Part shown: piece after piece, positions 36,732-49,600 of the stretch
Layout: each line of letters begins with the position of its first letter
Position numbering within the stretch: position 1 is the first letter of the stretch
NCBI GenBank assembly: GCA_014843695.1
Contig: CM026386.1
Location: forward strand, 12,823,213 to 12,887,212
DNA from: Archivesica marissinica
Taxonomy: Eukaryota; Mollusca; Bivalvia; Venerida; Vesicomyidae
Direction of reading: 5' to 3'
Length of the DNA: 64,000 nucleotides
Program-made: the position numbers and the translations under genes
The notes under the pieces: model-generated
The model's database searches: none
What the model was told of the DNA's origin: nothing
The model's input: only the letters and a program-made list of their open reading frames with translations

Positions 36732-38024
36732 GTGAAGACCCGCCAGGCAGGTACAGTGCCGTGTTCCATACCTCGAAGGAACACATCCTTAGCTACTGGA
36801 GGTCACCCTAAGCCGCCCTGTGGAGCCATGGGACGGCGAAGGACAGCTACTGGCCGAAACGTGAAGCAGAAACCTCTTGTGCTCATGCAGTGGAATGCTG
36901 AAGGAGTCTTTAACAAAAAGACTGAACTGGAGCAAGTACTACAGGACAAAGAGGTAAGTGTTTGCTGCATACAGGAAACACACCTGAACAAAGACAAGAC
37001 GTTCAAAGTACGAGGCTACCAGTACCTCCGAGCAGACCGACAAGACAGACACAAGAGTGGTGTGCTCACTCTAGTCCGGAACAACATCAATGCGAGCGAA
37101 GTGAAAACCTACCTTGAAGGAGCGGGATACCAGGAGTTCAAGATCAAGACCAAAGCAACTGAGTTGAACCTCGTCAACTACTACTGCCCAAATGACAAAG
37201 CCCTTGCCCTTGACACTATTGAAGCTTCAAACAGTCGATACATGGTTGTTGGTGACTTCAATAGTCATTCCCAGAGTTGGGGATATGCACAGTCTGATAG
37301 GCGTGGGGATGAAGTGGAGGACTGGCAGGATGAGCACAACTTGATTCTTGTCAACCAGCCCTATGATGTATCAACCTTCTACTCTAGGCGATGGCGCACT
37401 ACTACCTCTCCAGATCTAACATTCTGCACAGAGGACATCCAGAAAGGTACGGTTAGAGAAGTTGGCGATCAACTTGGTGGAAGTGACCACAAACCAGTGT
37501 TCCTCACACTCAGCAGTGAAGTGATACAGACAGACCATCCCTACCCTAGATGGAACTACAAGACAGCCAAGTGGAGTCTCTTTGCTATTCGGTCCAATTC
37601 TCTTACTCGAGGCATACAGTTACAAGGAAGAGATGTTAACAACGTGGTGAAAGAGTTCAACAGCAGCATACTCAAAGCTGCCCATGAAACCATCCCTAGA
37701 GGTGCGAGAAGAGAATACAAGCCCTACTGGACCAATCAGTTGCAAACCCTCCAAGATGAACTCACTGAAGCAAGGAACAGGGCAGAAGAACAGCCATCAC
37801 AAGAAAACCATGAACAACTTCAGAAAGCAAAGGCACAGTTTCAAAAATCTAAACTGGAAGCTACACGACGAAGTTGGAGGGAGAAAACTGCTGCCCTGAA
37901 CCTTGAGAAGGACGGGAGGAAGTTGTGGAGGAACAAGCAGGATTCCGACAGTTCAGATGCACAGAGGATCAGGCAACATACCTCGCTCAGGAAGTTGAGG
38001 ATGCATTCCAAGGCCAGAAGGTAG
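36732..38024 (+). pseudogene. LINE-B ORF2, endonuclease part
   Basis: The open frame gives a complete APE-type endonuclease that nicks target DNA. Visible motifs are LMQWNAEG, CIQETHL, MVVGDFNSHSQSWGY, SPDLTFC and GGSDHKPV, which cover the family's catalytic Asn, Glu, Asp, Asn and His. The first ATG in frame is at 36829; upstream codons are open but have no ATG. Near 37940 the sequence jumps from the linker (RKLWRNKQ) to a segment just before RT motif A. The fingers part of the RT, which should lie between, is therefore deleted, and the reading frame changes there, giving an out-of-frame end at 38024. Confidence 0.82.
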
Positions 38025-38848
38025 TTTTTGCAACCTGGATAGACCTCCAGAAGGCTTTTGACAAAGTCTGGACTGATGGGCTGCTGGTCAAGAAGAAATG
38101 ATGCGGAATTGCCGACAAGATGCTCCGATGGACCAAATCCTTCCTACACACTCGCAGAGCCAGAGTACTTGTTGACAACCAGAAGAGCAAGAAATTCTTC
38201 ATCCGACACGGTATTCCTCAAGGAGGAGTGATCTCGCCTACGCTGTTCCTCATCTTCATCGATGACTTGCTTGCAGAGCTCCCAAAATGTATCAAAGCAG
38301 CACTCTATGCTGACAACTTGGTCATGTGGTGTGTTGAAGAACATGCAACGACTGCCACATACAGAATGCAGATGGCCGCAGACAAGCTCACTGCACAGTC
38401 GTCAACCACACTCTTCACACTTTCCACCAAACAGAACGCTGGAACCATCAAAGTCGGTGGAACTTCCCTGAAGACGGACAACGAGCCAACATACTTGGGG
38501 GTGACATTTGACAGACGGCAGACATGGAAGCCACATATCCAGAAAGCAGAGGCCAAAGCCAAGCGCAAGCTTGCAATCCTTCGGAAGCTTGCTGGCACCA
38601 CATGGGGTGCCAATGATCACATCCTGAAGACTATCTACCAATGTGTGGTCAGGCCTCACCTGGAATATGGATCCACCGCCTGGACAACATCAGCCAATAC
38701 CAACCAACAGACACTCGACAAGGTTCAGAACAAGGCTCTCAGGCTGATCACAGGTGCAATGAGGAGCACTCCAATCAAGGCCATGGAGACAATTACTTCC
38801 ATCCAGCCACTGCAAGAACGTCGCAATCTACAGACAGAGAGGTTTTGA
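37941..38848 (+). pseudogene. LINE-B reverse transcriptase part
   Basis: Read in the frame after the deletion junction, the sequence gives GFRQFRCTEDQATYLAQEVE, then motif A WIDLQKAFDKVW, an in-frame TGA at 38099-38101, motif B HGIPQGGVISPTLFLIFIDD, and motif C YADNLVMW (38306-38323). The usual catalytic pair is Asp-Asp; here it is Asp-Asn (38312-38317), which should abolish polymerase activity. The missing fingers and internal stop confirm a dead copy. A frameshift near 38846 separates it from the RNase H part. Confidence 0.82.
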
Positions 38849-38866
38849 TGTCAGGAAGAACAACCG

Positions 38867-39911
38867 ATGAAGCAGAGAGTTGAGGCACTAACGAAGAATC
38901 GTCTAAAGCGAAGCAGTTTCATCCACCAGTCCAAGAAGCTTGCTCGAACGCACACCAGCCATCTCCCAGCCAAGACATTGCCTCCAACGCCATTTCTATC
39001 CAAGCCATGGTTGACTAGCGATGAATCCAAGGTTACCATCTGCAGTACAATTCCATACATGACATCCATAGATAGACAACATGATGACGTCAAACGTGCC
39101 CTCACGTGCCCTCGCACTAGTACACATCGACAAGAATTATCCTGGAGAAGCATGGTTACAAGTATACACAGATGGTTCAGCCACAAGAGCAGTAGCAAAC
39201 GGAGGAGTAGGCGTGTATGTCCGACACCCAGATGGACAAACACAGTCAGTTGCTCTACCTACTGGAGTACACTGCAGCAACTATGGGGCAGAAGTACAGG
39301 CCCTTGAAACAGCAGCATCTCTAGTACACAACACTGTGGAGTGTGCCCAAGTTGTCTTCCTGACTGATGCGCTCTCAGTTCTGGATGCCCTGTCTAACAA
39401 CAAAGAACCCCACCTGATGGAAGCCCTTCGAACAGTCAGCGTAACTAAAAGAATTGTCCTCCAGTGGGTACCTGCACACATAGGCATTCCTGGCAATGAA
39501 GCCGCTGACCAGCTTGCCAAGCAAGGTTCTACCGAGAGGCAACCAGACAAAGATTTGACTTACAAGGATAAATACACCATAATCAAATCTGCATCAAAGC
39601 CAACAGTCGAGAAGGATGACTACCACCTTCTCACCAGACAGGAGCAAGTCACGATATTCCGGCTTAGAACAGGGCATAACCGCCTGAACCTCCATATGTG
39701 TCGTAAGCTTGGACTAGCTCCATCAACTGCCTGCAGCTGCAAAGTAGGGGACCAGACTACAGAACACATCCTCCAGGAGTGTTCCAATCTTCATGGGCTG
39801 AGGAAAACAACCTGGGCAACAGATACTTCTCTCCAAACGAAGTTACATGGCTGCCGGGAGGATCTGAGGAGGACGGCCCATTTCGTGTTTGCTGCCGACT
39901 TGTCCATGTGA
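38867..39911 (+). pseudogene. LINE-B connection and RNase H part
   Basis: The connection region (MKQRVEALTKNRLKRSSFIH) is in one frame. After a small direct duplication of CGTGCCCTC near 39092-39108 the frame changes into the RNase H domain at about 39081-39911. Its catalytic residues are visible: YTDGS (39165-39179), YGAEVQALE, FLTDALSVLDAL and GNEAADQLA. A C-terminal Cys/His stretch (CSCKVGDQTTEHILQEC) follows. Stop TGA at 39909-39911. RNase H inside the element places it in the I-like group rather than CR1 or RTE. Confidence 0.8.
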
Positions 39912-40198
39912 TTCGCGAACGACAAGAAGAAGAAGAGCCCCACTGGAGCCGTTGTGATTTTGCCATTATGCAAGGCATTTAAATTCCACGTTGCTTATTC
40001 TCTCTCCCTCGTGGCGATGGATTCCTGGATGCCATCAGGAATGAGGTATCGAGAGCAATTAATATAAGTTGTAAGAACGTGTTTCGCAATCGAGCTAAAA
40101 TAAATGTGTGTACCCTTAAAGGGATTAGAACGAAAGAAAACTCATATAGTTCTTATCCCTATCAATTGGTTGATATACAATAGGCAGGAGAATAATAT

Positions 40199-40322
40199 TG
40201 CATATTGCCTCTTCTCTCTCCCTCGTGGCGATGGATTCCATCAGGAATGAGGTCTCGAGAGTTATTACTATAAGTTGCAGGAACTTGTTTCGCAATCGAG
40301 CTAAAATAAATGTGCATAAACA
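40199..40322 (+). mobile_element. SINE-C 3' fragment upstream of SRCR exon 1
   Basis: CATTGCCTCTTCTCTCTC-like start through the tail. Counterpart of 1815-1933. Confidence 0.8.
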
Positions 40323-40363
40323 AGGGAATCACAGTAAGTGGCTGCTTAATACAAGTTGGCTGC

Positions 40364-40540
40364 TAATGGAGGTGACCACTAACACCGGTTTGACTGTATA
40401 ATGGAGGTGACCACTAACACCGGTTTGGCTGCTAATGGAGATGACCAATAACACAGGTTTGACTGTATAATGGAGGTGACCACTAACACAGGTTTGACTG
40501 TATATAATAGAGGTGACCACTAACACAGGTTTGACTGTAT
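40364..40540 (+). repeat. 35-bp tandem repeat in SRCR promoter region, 5 units
   Basis: Unit TAATGGAGGTGACCACTAAC plus ACCGGTTTGACTGTA. The left inverted duplicate has one unit (about 1735-1770). Confidence 0.9.
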
Positions 40541-40545
40541 ATATG
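40535..40545 (+). promoter_or_regulatory. Candidate TATA element of SRCR gene
   Basis: A TGTATATATGT stretch lies about 95 bp upstream of the start codon. The same stretch sits at the same distance from the minus-strand exon copy (1727-1737). No transcription start is mapped. Confidence 0.3.
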
Positions 40546-40635
40546 TGCTTTGTTGAGTTTTCTTAATACTAGCTGATCACAAGAAATATGATTGAGTTTT
40601 CTAGCCACCCTTTCTACACATCTGTTTCCAGGGCA

Positions 40636-40687
40636 ATGTTCCGTCGTGATTTGTTCTTCTGTGTACTTGTTACAGTACTATCGTCGG
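40636..40687 (+). CDS. SRCR gene exon 1: signal peptide
   Basis: ATG at 40636 begins MFRRDLFFCVLVTVLSS, a basic N-terminus followed by a hydrophobic core, which is a classic secretory signal. The exon ends after one base of codon 18 (phase 1) at a strong GTAAGT donor. That phase joins directly to the exon at 42673 and gives Asp-Val-Arg-Leu, the usual start of an SRCR domain. The exon is identical over all 52 bases to the minus-strand copy at 1585-1636. I have no transcript evidence for this start, but the phase match and the duplicated exon support it. Confidence 0.78.
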
Positions 40688-43600
40688 GTAAGTGAAAGAT
40701 AATTCCATCCGTCCCTCCATTGATATAGTGTGTGCATATAATAATAATAATAATAAATAATAATAATAATAATGATAATAATAATAATAATGATGATGAT
40801 AATAAATAATAATAATAATAATAAAGTCCATTAAGTTACATATTGGATCGTTTTCTGCTTATATCCTATACATAATGGAAGACATATATTACACATAATG
40901 CGATTATTGCAATTTGTATGGTGACAGAGTCTACATTATGTACTATTTATATGGCATAGTACGTCGGTTCGATCCTATTGATTTCAATCGATGTCAATCA
41001 CGGACCTGTGCTCTCACTGTTGTTTCTCCGTAACATGTCATGCAGCACATTGTTTCTCCGTAACATGTCATGCAGCACATTGTTTCTCCGTAACATGTCA
41101 TGCAGCACATTGTTTCTCCGTAACATGTCATACAGCACATTGTTTCTCCGTAACATGTCATGTAGCACATTGTTTCCCCGTAACATGTCATGCAGCACAT
41201 TGTTTCTCCGTAACATGTCATGCAGCACATTGTTTCTCCGTAACATGTCATGCAGCATATTGTTCCCCGTATCATGTCATACAGCACATTGTTTCCCGTA
41301 ACATGTCATGCAGCACATTGTTTCTCCGTAACATGTCATGCAGCACATTGTCCCCGTAACATGTCATGCAGCAAATTATATCTCAATGGCTTTGTATTAC
41401 ATTTATTTATCGTCGCTACCGGTAGCTCATATGTTCGACGGGCAGATTACCTGGGCAGGCTCCCACGGTTAACCAGTACTTGGTGCACCAACCTCCGTAG
41501 GGATATTGCCTACTTTTTTTATCTAAAGAGACACGGTCTGAGCGGGGCTCGAAGCCGTGACCATCAGTGATGATAAGGTTACAGTGGTATACAAGTCAGC
41601 GACAGTAACCACTCGACAACGGAGGCAGTCTTACTAAGTGGACTTTTTTATTTAAGTTTATTTATCGTCGCTACCGGTTGCCCATTTCAGCGACGGGCAA
41701 TTTACCTAACAACACCTTTCCTGGGCAGGCTCCGGCTGTTAACCAGTACTTGGTGCACCAACCTCTGTAAGAAACTGTCAACTGTTTCATATACAGACAC
41801 GACCGGAGCGGGGCTCGAACACGTGACCATCAATGGTGATAGGCTACAGTGGTATACAAGTCAGAGCCCTTAACCACTCGACCACGCAGGATGACCATTG
41901 TGTGCGTGAGCATTGCTCTGTTCTAAATACAAGACCATTGCTGTATTCTAAATACAAGAGCATTGCTTTGTTCTAAATACAAGAGCATTGCTTTGTTCTA
42001 AATACAAGAGCATTGCTGTGTTCTAAATACAAGAGCATTGCTGTATTCCAAATACAAGAGCATTGCTGTGTTCTAAATACAAGACCATTGCTTTGTTCTA
42101 AATACAAGACCATTGCTGTGTTCTAAATACAAGAGCATTGCTCTGTTCTAAATACAAGAGCATTGCTCTGTTCTAAATACAAGAGCATTGCTGTATTTTA
42201 AATACAAGAGCATTGTTCTTAACATAATTCCACACTGAGCGACATAACTGGTTATTCTATTACCTCCCTTGGCAGATAAAGTCCGATATATCCCGAAATG
42301 TATGTTTGTCGTTTTCCGTTTAGTTCGAATCCTTTGATTTTACCGTTGTTCTCTATCCAGCTGTTGCGCTATGATAACTGTGATTTTGATCAAACTCTTG
42401 TTAACTGCACTGTAACAACGTTCTACAGTAAATTACCCATTGGATATAGATAGATTGTAGAATATCTGTAGAGATTTAATAAATTACTAATCATAAGTTG
42501 AGAAAACGGGTGCTATTTGATAACACGTGGTGCAAAGGAAACAACGATAAAAACAGAGGAAACAAATTAAGAGGACATATCTATTTTTAGGAGTATTCAG
42601 GGGGAATAACTGATTACTCATTGAAACCTGCTTAATATATATAATGATACATATAGAACGGTATAGCTACAGACGTTAGACTCGTAAACAATATAACCGA
42701 GTTGGACTATTTGGACTTGAAGCCGTACGAGGGGGCAATCCAAGTGTTCGAGGATGGTGAATGGGGGCTACTACCGCCTAACGTTGTGAATGAAGTCACA
42801 GCAAAAACGATCTGCAAAATACTGGGATATGGGTGAGAGCTTCATATTTAACGAGATCTGAACCCTCGAGCTGCTGATTAGATACAGTAACTATGGAATG
42901 TGCAAAGTTAAGCTATAACAGTTCATCCAGCATGGCCTTGGAAACCTACTTTTAGTTTAAACAGTATTTTTTTTTTTGAATAAACAAACGTCGCCCATTT
43001 GAGCGAGGCCTTCTGAAGAGATTAGTGAATGATACAGACAGAGACCCATTGCAGAGTCTCCTCTGGTTCTTTTACGTGCATGCTGGAAAGCACCGACACG
43101 AGACCTCGGTTTAAAGTCGCATCTGTTAATTTTATTATGGTCAGACGAGGGATCGAACCGGCGATCCCTGGACACTGGATTACCAGTCCAACGTGTTAAC
43201 CACTGGACTACAGATCCGTCTGTAACACTTTTGGCCAAGAGTAGGCCGACTTATATATGCGTGTAAAAAGTGATGCACTTTCCTAATACGACTTATTCCT
43301 GTTTTCATCTATTTATTTCTGTATGAAATCATTGTCATAAGTTTCCAGTTTTTAGCTTACTGTAGATTGCTGTTGTAGTATATTGTAAACTAACATTTGC
43401 AAAAACTATATTTTTATACGAAGCCCAACAAACACGTGCTTGATACACGCCAGCAACATTCTGTTTTCAAATCTACTAATCATTTTGCTTATTTGTTTTT
43501 AAGTTTGACATTATATTTTTATCAAAAATATTCAATCGAGCTCTGTTAAAAAATCAATGAATTTTCACGGATATTTGAGACAAATCTTATTCCCTAGTTC

Positions 43601-46600
43601 TGTGTTCAATTACAATGATTCTATCTTTCTTACATACGTTTCTGCAGTCATAAGTTTGTATATTTTGCTATTACAGATTTGTCGGATTTCTCGTAGAAAG
43701 ATTTTCCTACACCGGTGTGTACAAGTTAAGCCGTCTGACATGTAGTGGTAACGAAACCTCCATATCGGAATGTGTGCAAGAACCAAGGTCATTTGGGAAT
43801 GGGATAGATTCTTCAGGCGTACATTGCTTTGGTAACTGTTCATTTTATTGTTTGCTTGTCTTTTGGGGTTAATGTGGGCGGAAGACCCCGGGTGCCTTTC
43901 CAAACAGTATTTTTGCAGTTCAGCATTCACGGTTCAAATGTCAACTGTGGTTCAGCAATAACTCGATATGAAAGTAATAGAGTGAAGTTAAAGGAAATAA
44001 CACGTTCTCAGTACCATATAACTGGGTGCAATACTCGGGTGTATGCTTCATAGGTCAATGTCATACGTAGAGAGGTCAAAGCCTCAAATGCAAATGCCCA
44101 ATAATAATCTATGTACTAGACAGGTGTTTTATTTATGTTCAAATCAGTATAATTATGTTGTTATGTGCGATAGTCGGATTTGTACGCCATCTGTGAGAGT
44201 CATAAGGGGAAATGGACTTATATGGAAGTGCACAAGTAGGACTGAAATATATGATGTGTGTTGAAATAATGTCACTGTATCCACTTCGGGATTGGATTGT
44301 CTTTGTCACTTTATTAATTGGTTACACAATCACGTGTACGCTTTTTGTGAAAGTTATAAAGGAAAATGGACTTACATGGAATTAGTTTATACAAATTTAT
44401 TTTAGCTCGATTGCGAAACAAGTTCTTATAATTTATATTAATCATTCTCGAGACCTCATTCCTGATTGAATCCATCGCCACGAGGGAGAGAGAAGATGCA
44501 ATGTGAAATTTAAATGCCTTGCATATAAGGGCACAATCGTAACGGCTCCAGTGGGTCACGAACTTTATTTGCAGATGACTGTTCAATGGCAGTGTCCTCC
44601 ACATATACAACACAGATCAATTCAGATCTCCAAAAGGTTTCTGATTGGTCAAAGCAATGGTTGGTTAAATGTAACCCTTTCTTTCCTTCAAAAATAGAAC
44701 TTCCGAAATTACTGTTTGAAAATACAGAACTCTGTTTTGTTGATAATCAAAAACATCTTCAGGTTCTTGACATGTACATATAACACTGATGAATAATTCC
44801 GTCTGCATCTAAAGTGCTTGGATCCATGCAAATACTAAATATATATGCATATATTAGTTTACATCAATGGTGCAATATGATATTGATAGAACATAAACTA
44901 CAAGATGTCATCTGCATTTGTCTCAAATCACAATATGGACATATTATTGAAGTACAAACAGCTTGCATTTGAAAGATTTCAATTTACACAACCGTAATGT
45001 TCACAGAACAACTTAACACGTGCAACACTAATAATAACGAAACATGTAATTTATTCGACAGATCACGTGTTCAAAGATGTTCGTCTCTCTGGTGGTGCAA
45101 CGCCTAACAAAGGGGTTGTCCAAGTTAAGATGGATGGAAGATGGGGGCTTGTGTGTAGCTATGATCAGTCAGTTATGATGCCACCTGCAGGCGTATCCAC
45201 AGCCATTTGCAGATCTTTGGGATATAGGTAAGTACTATGCTACACATACTTGTTTTTTTATCGTCTCCCCCGGTTATAATTCGGAATGACGTCCGAAGAA
45301 ATGTCTCAGTGTGCTATGCTTTCCAATGAAAGCAGTTGAATAACACATTTGATTTCCACTGGTTTACACGTGTGGTACCTAGTCGCTGCATGTTGAAATG
45401 ACGTCAAAGCGAAGGTTTTCATATTGAAACTGTCAGTGACGTCATGTATGACGTCTTTTGTGACGTCATATAGTGTCGTCTAAACAGGAGTGCTTAATGC
45501 CCGACCTACATTCCGAATGTGAGGACCTATGGATAAAATTAGACATTGTAGGATATAAGTTTCTTGTGCACACATGTATTGGTATAACTGACATGCATGC
45601 ATCACATGTGGAACTATATACATACAATATTATCATAGTATCATGATGATTTAAAAAGTTATATGATTAGTAATATTCCATGTTATTCCAACATATTTAT
45701 TTTTTCAATATGGGTAGAAAAATATTCAGTGGCGGCCATTTTTAATTTCAAAATGGCTATATCTGCCAATTGACCCAAATTTATAAATATTATTCTTCAT
45801 TGATTATTTATTATAGAATAGTGGGTCTACAATTATTATCAGTGTAAATTCATTATTAGCGAATATATTGTTAAACCATTTTCAGATTGGTGGCCATTTT
45901 GAAAATCTTGAATATTTCAAATTGCCCAAAGGTGAGAACTTCACACCCACCTAGATATCATTATATATGTCCCACAGATCAATAATCAAGAGGGAAACAA
46001 CTTTAGCCGGGAATTTCAGGTTAAGACGAAAACCGTTGTTTCACTGTCGGACTAGAAGGCCGCAAACGACTTCGCAAAACTACAAACTGACGTCATATAT
46101 GACATCACGCGCTCAACCTGGTTTTATTGAGATTTTATCAACGGCAATTTCCTTCTTTGAGTATACAGACAAAATGCCGATCCATGTTAGATCATGAGTT
46201 GTCAATGTTCAGTAGGATTTAGTAGTTCCCAATACCTTTGATCACAGCTGGTATTTAGCCTGTGCACATTCACTGCTTGGGCTCATAGGTGTGTATTGGG
46301 GGAGGGGATAAAAACAAGTGCAGATACAAACGTTTTCAATATAAATACATTATGAAACTGACAAGTGCAAGAAGCTACATATATAGATGTAAAATATCTA
46401 ACTCTGACGTATGTGATTTATGTAGTATGCATTTAGAAAACAAGGAACTGTTGTCATGTATAATGCAGTTCTGTACAAAACCTGTGGAATCAACTTTCAA
46501 AATATTTGTCAAGCAAGGGTATATACTAGTGAGCATTATTTTTAACTGTGACATCATTTGTTTTTGTATATTTGGGATTAAGTTGCTCTATGAATCCCTG

Positions 46601-49600
46601 TCTTAATCCTTAACATGAGAAATAAATTGGAAGGAACGTGCATACAATATCGATACAGATCCTCTCATAAGAATATTTAAAAAAATAAAATGTTTATTTA
46701 ACGTCGCTACCGGTTACTCATTTGAGCGACGGGCAGTTTACCTAACAACACCTTTTATGGGCAGGCTCCAGCGGTTAGCCAGTACTTGGCCACCAACCTC
46801 CGTAAGAAACTGCCAACATTTTCATATATAGAGCGGGGCCTGGACCCGTGACCATCAATGATGATAGGTTACAGTTGTATACAAATCGGCGACCTTAACC
46901 ACTCAACCATGGATGTGGTCATCATATCCTATACACATTTCTCTTTTTATTAACCGTTTACCGGCATCTGATCAAGATATATGTTGTTTGCTGTTCAGCA
47001 AAGTGTTTTAGCTCCACTATACGAATAGCAGATAGCAGAGAGCCTGATTAGATTGTACCTTCTGATCTGGATCTATGCTGTTTGCAAACGCTGCTTTTGC
47101 TGTGATTGGTAGGTTATGTGTTAATCCAACCGCTGTATAAAGAGTGTTTTTGCATCACTTCCAGGACGTATAACATTTCGCAAAGTTTAGGCGGATATAC
47201 GGATGACGGAGTACAATTAAGCTGGTTGGATATTCAGAAATTCTCCTGCACTGGGTCAGAGACACAGTTCAACCAGTGCACGTTCCAAGATGTAACGCAG
47301 TATCAACCTAGATGTTACTCAAAACTAGTTTTAGATTGCATCAGTAAGTACGCACTCATATATACATGTATATATATAATATGTTATGAAATCATCACGC
47401 GTGTAAAATCCATTGTATCACGTTACCATAACCTTGCCATAACGCCCAGCGATATCAACAACATTGTCCTGCTGTTCACGATGAAACAATGTGTCATTCT
47501 GGTGTTATTTGACCGACCTCGATCAAATAAAAAGTATGTGTTGATAGGATAAGGTCTTCCTGTCGGGACCACAAGAACATGCCAGTGATCTGGTCGTTTG
47601 TACCTAGTTTCTCGTCGATGTTTCTGCATGCTTGTTTTATTTCCGTTGGTTGCCTTCAGTAAACATTACTTACTATATGACCATAGGGCAAACACAATTG
47701 AGTCTTGTGTCTGTGGTCCGAAGTATCCACAATTGTATCACACTCCTGCAAATAGGGTACACATATGGGTTGGACTACAACATTAAATACATCCCCCTTT
47801 GGTTGAACATCACATCTCACAGTCACTGATTCTCACATTGAAGGGGTCAACATCCATGGAGTGCCGAAACATATATATCAACTATCTTTTATATCTCACT
47901 ATGATCTATGCCTGATACAACGTTAGCGAATATAGAACTCAATCTTCAAGATTTCATAAAACTATTATATAATATATACCCAATGGTAAATTCCACCGTG
48001 TAATCTACGTTGCATAAATAGACAGCGCAAGTTTAACAATCCCATTACAGACTGATATGTAGACCAGTGGTAACACGCTGGACTGGTACTCCAGGGATCG
48101 CAGGTTCGATCCCCCGTCTGACCATAATAAATTAACAGTCATTCAGATGGGATTTTAAACCGAGGTCTCGTGTCGGTGCTTTACACCGTGTATGTAAAAG
48201 AACCAGAGGAGACTCTGGAATGGGTCTCTGTCTGTATCATTGCACTATCCTCAAAACATCTAAAATGACTAATATCTTCAGGAGGCGTCGCTCATATGGG
48301 CAACCGGTAGCGACGATAAATAAACATAAAACACAATCGTCCCATTCAAATAGATAACTAGGATTATGCAATGAACATCTTTTAAACCTTGACGTGTAAG
48401 CATTACATTGCTTCAATTAACTTTATTTTTACATTTGTGATTCTACAATATTTAGATGTTCTTGCTTGAATATAGTATGTATACTAGATGCCATAGAAAA
48501 CGCACACCTACATTATATACTAGAGGACATAGAAAACGCACACCTACATTATATACTAGAGGACATAGAAAATGCACACCTACACTATATACTAGATGAC
48601 ATAGAAAACGCACACCTACATAATATACTAGAGGACATAGAAAACGCACACCTACATTATATACTAGAGGACATAGAAAACGCATACCTACATTATATAC
48701 TAGAGGACATAGAAAACGCATACCTACATTATATACTAGGTGACATAGAAAAAGCACACCTACATTATATACTAGAGGACATAGAAAACGCACACCTACA
48801 TTATATACTAGAGGACGTAGAAAACGCACACCTACATTATATACTAGAGGACATAGAAAACGCATACCAACATTATATACTAGGTGACATAGAAAAAGCA
48901 CACCTACATTATATACTAGAGGACATAGAAAACGCACACCTACATTATATACTAGAGGACATAGAAAACGCACACCTACATTATATACTAGAGGACATAG
49001 AAAACGCATACCTACATTATATACTAGGTGACATAGAAAAATTACACCTACATTATATACTAGATGACATAGAAAACGCACACCTACATTATATACTAGA
49101 GTACATAGAAAATGCACACCTACATTATATACTAGAGGACATAGAAAACGCACACCTACATTATATACTAGAGGACATAGAAAACGCACACCTACATTAT
49201 ATACTAGAGGACATAGAAAACGCACACCTACATTATATACTAGATGACATAGAAAACGCACACCTACATTATATACTAGATGACATAGAAAACGCATACC
49301 TACATTATATACTAGAGGACATAGAAAACGCACACCTACATTATATACTAGAGGACATAGAAAACGCACACCTACATTATATACTAGAGGACATAGAAAA
49401 CGCACACCTACATTATATACTAGAGGACATAGAAAACGCACACCTACATTATATACTAGAGGACATAGAAAAAGCACACCTACATTATATACTAGAGGAC
49501 ATAGAAAACGCACACCTACATTATATACTAGAGGACATAGAAAACGCACACCTACATTATATACTAGAGGACATAGAAAACGCACACCTACATTATATAC

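Larger units (their letters stand above)
36550..39934 (+). mobile_element. LINE-B: I-group non-LTR retrotransposon, defective
   Basis: The element is bounded by a perfect 12-bp target duplication, GAGCCCCACTGG, at 36538-36549 and 39935-39946. It ends in a short GAA-rich tail. It contains an APE endonuclease, part of a reverse transcriptase and an RNase H domain, an order typical of the I superfamily. ORF1 is not present, so the copy is probably 5'-truncated. It sits inside a SINE-C, splitting that SINE's tRNA-like B box. Several lesions make it non-autonomous (see its coding pieces). Confidence 0.85.
36487..40112 (+). mobile_element. SINE-C interrupted by LINE-B
   Basis: The head is at 36487-36549 and the rest at 39935-40112. 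The break falls in the B box (GAGCCCCACTGG repeated on both sides). Confidence 0.9.
35727..40830 (+). repeat. Inverted duplicate, right copy, interrupted by LINE-B
   Basis: This is the counterpart of 1440-3036 in opposite orientation. Homology runs 35727-36549, is broken by the LINE-B insertion (36550-39934), and resumes at 39935. The LINE is absent from the left copy, so it arrived after the duplication or was never in that copy. The 35-bp promoter unit (1 versus 5) and the G-rich unit (about 1 versus 5) are expanded only here. Confidence 0.85.

Noticed and set aside
40978..41359. Cys/His-rich and Met/Cys-rich frames as small secreted peptides
   Set aside because: They come from the 30-bp minisatellite in SRCR intron 1 and are open in several frames on both strands.
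48050..48130. Functional tRNA genes at SINE heads
   Set aside because: Heads are followed by conserved SINE bodies and tails, occur in many copies, and acceptor stems do not close convincingly.
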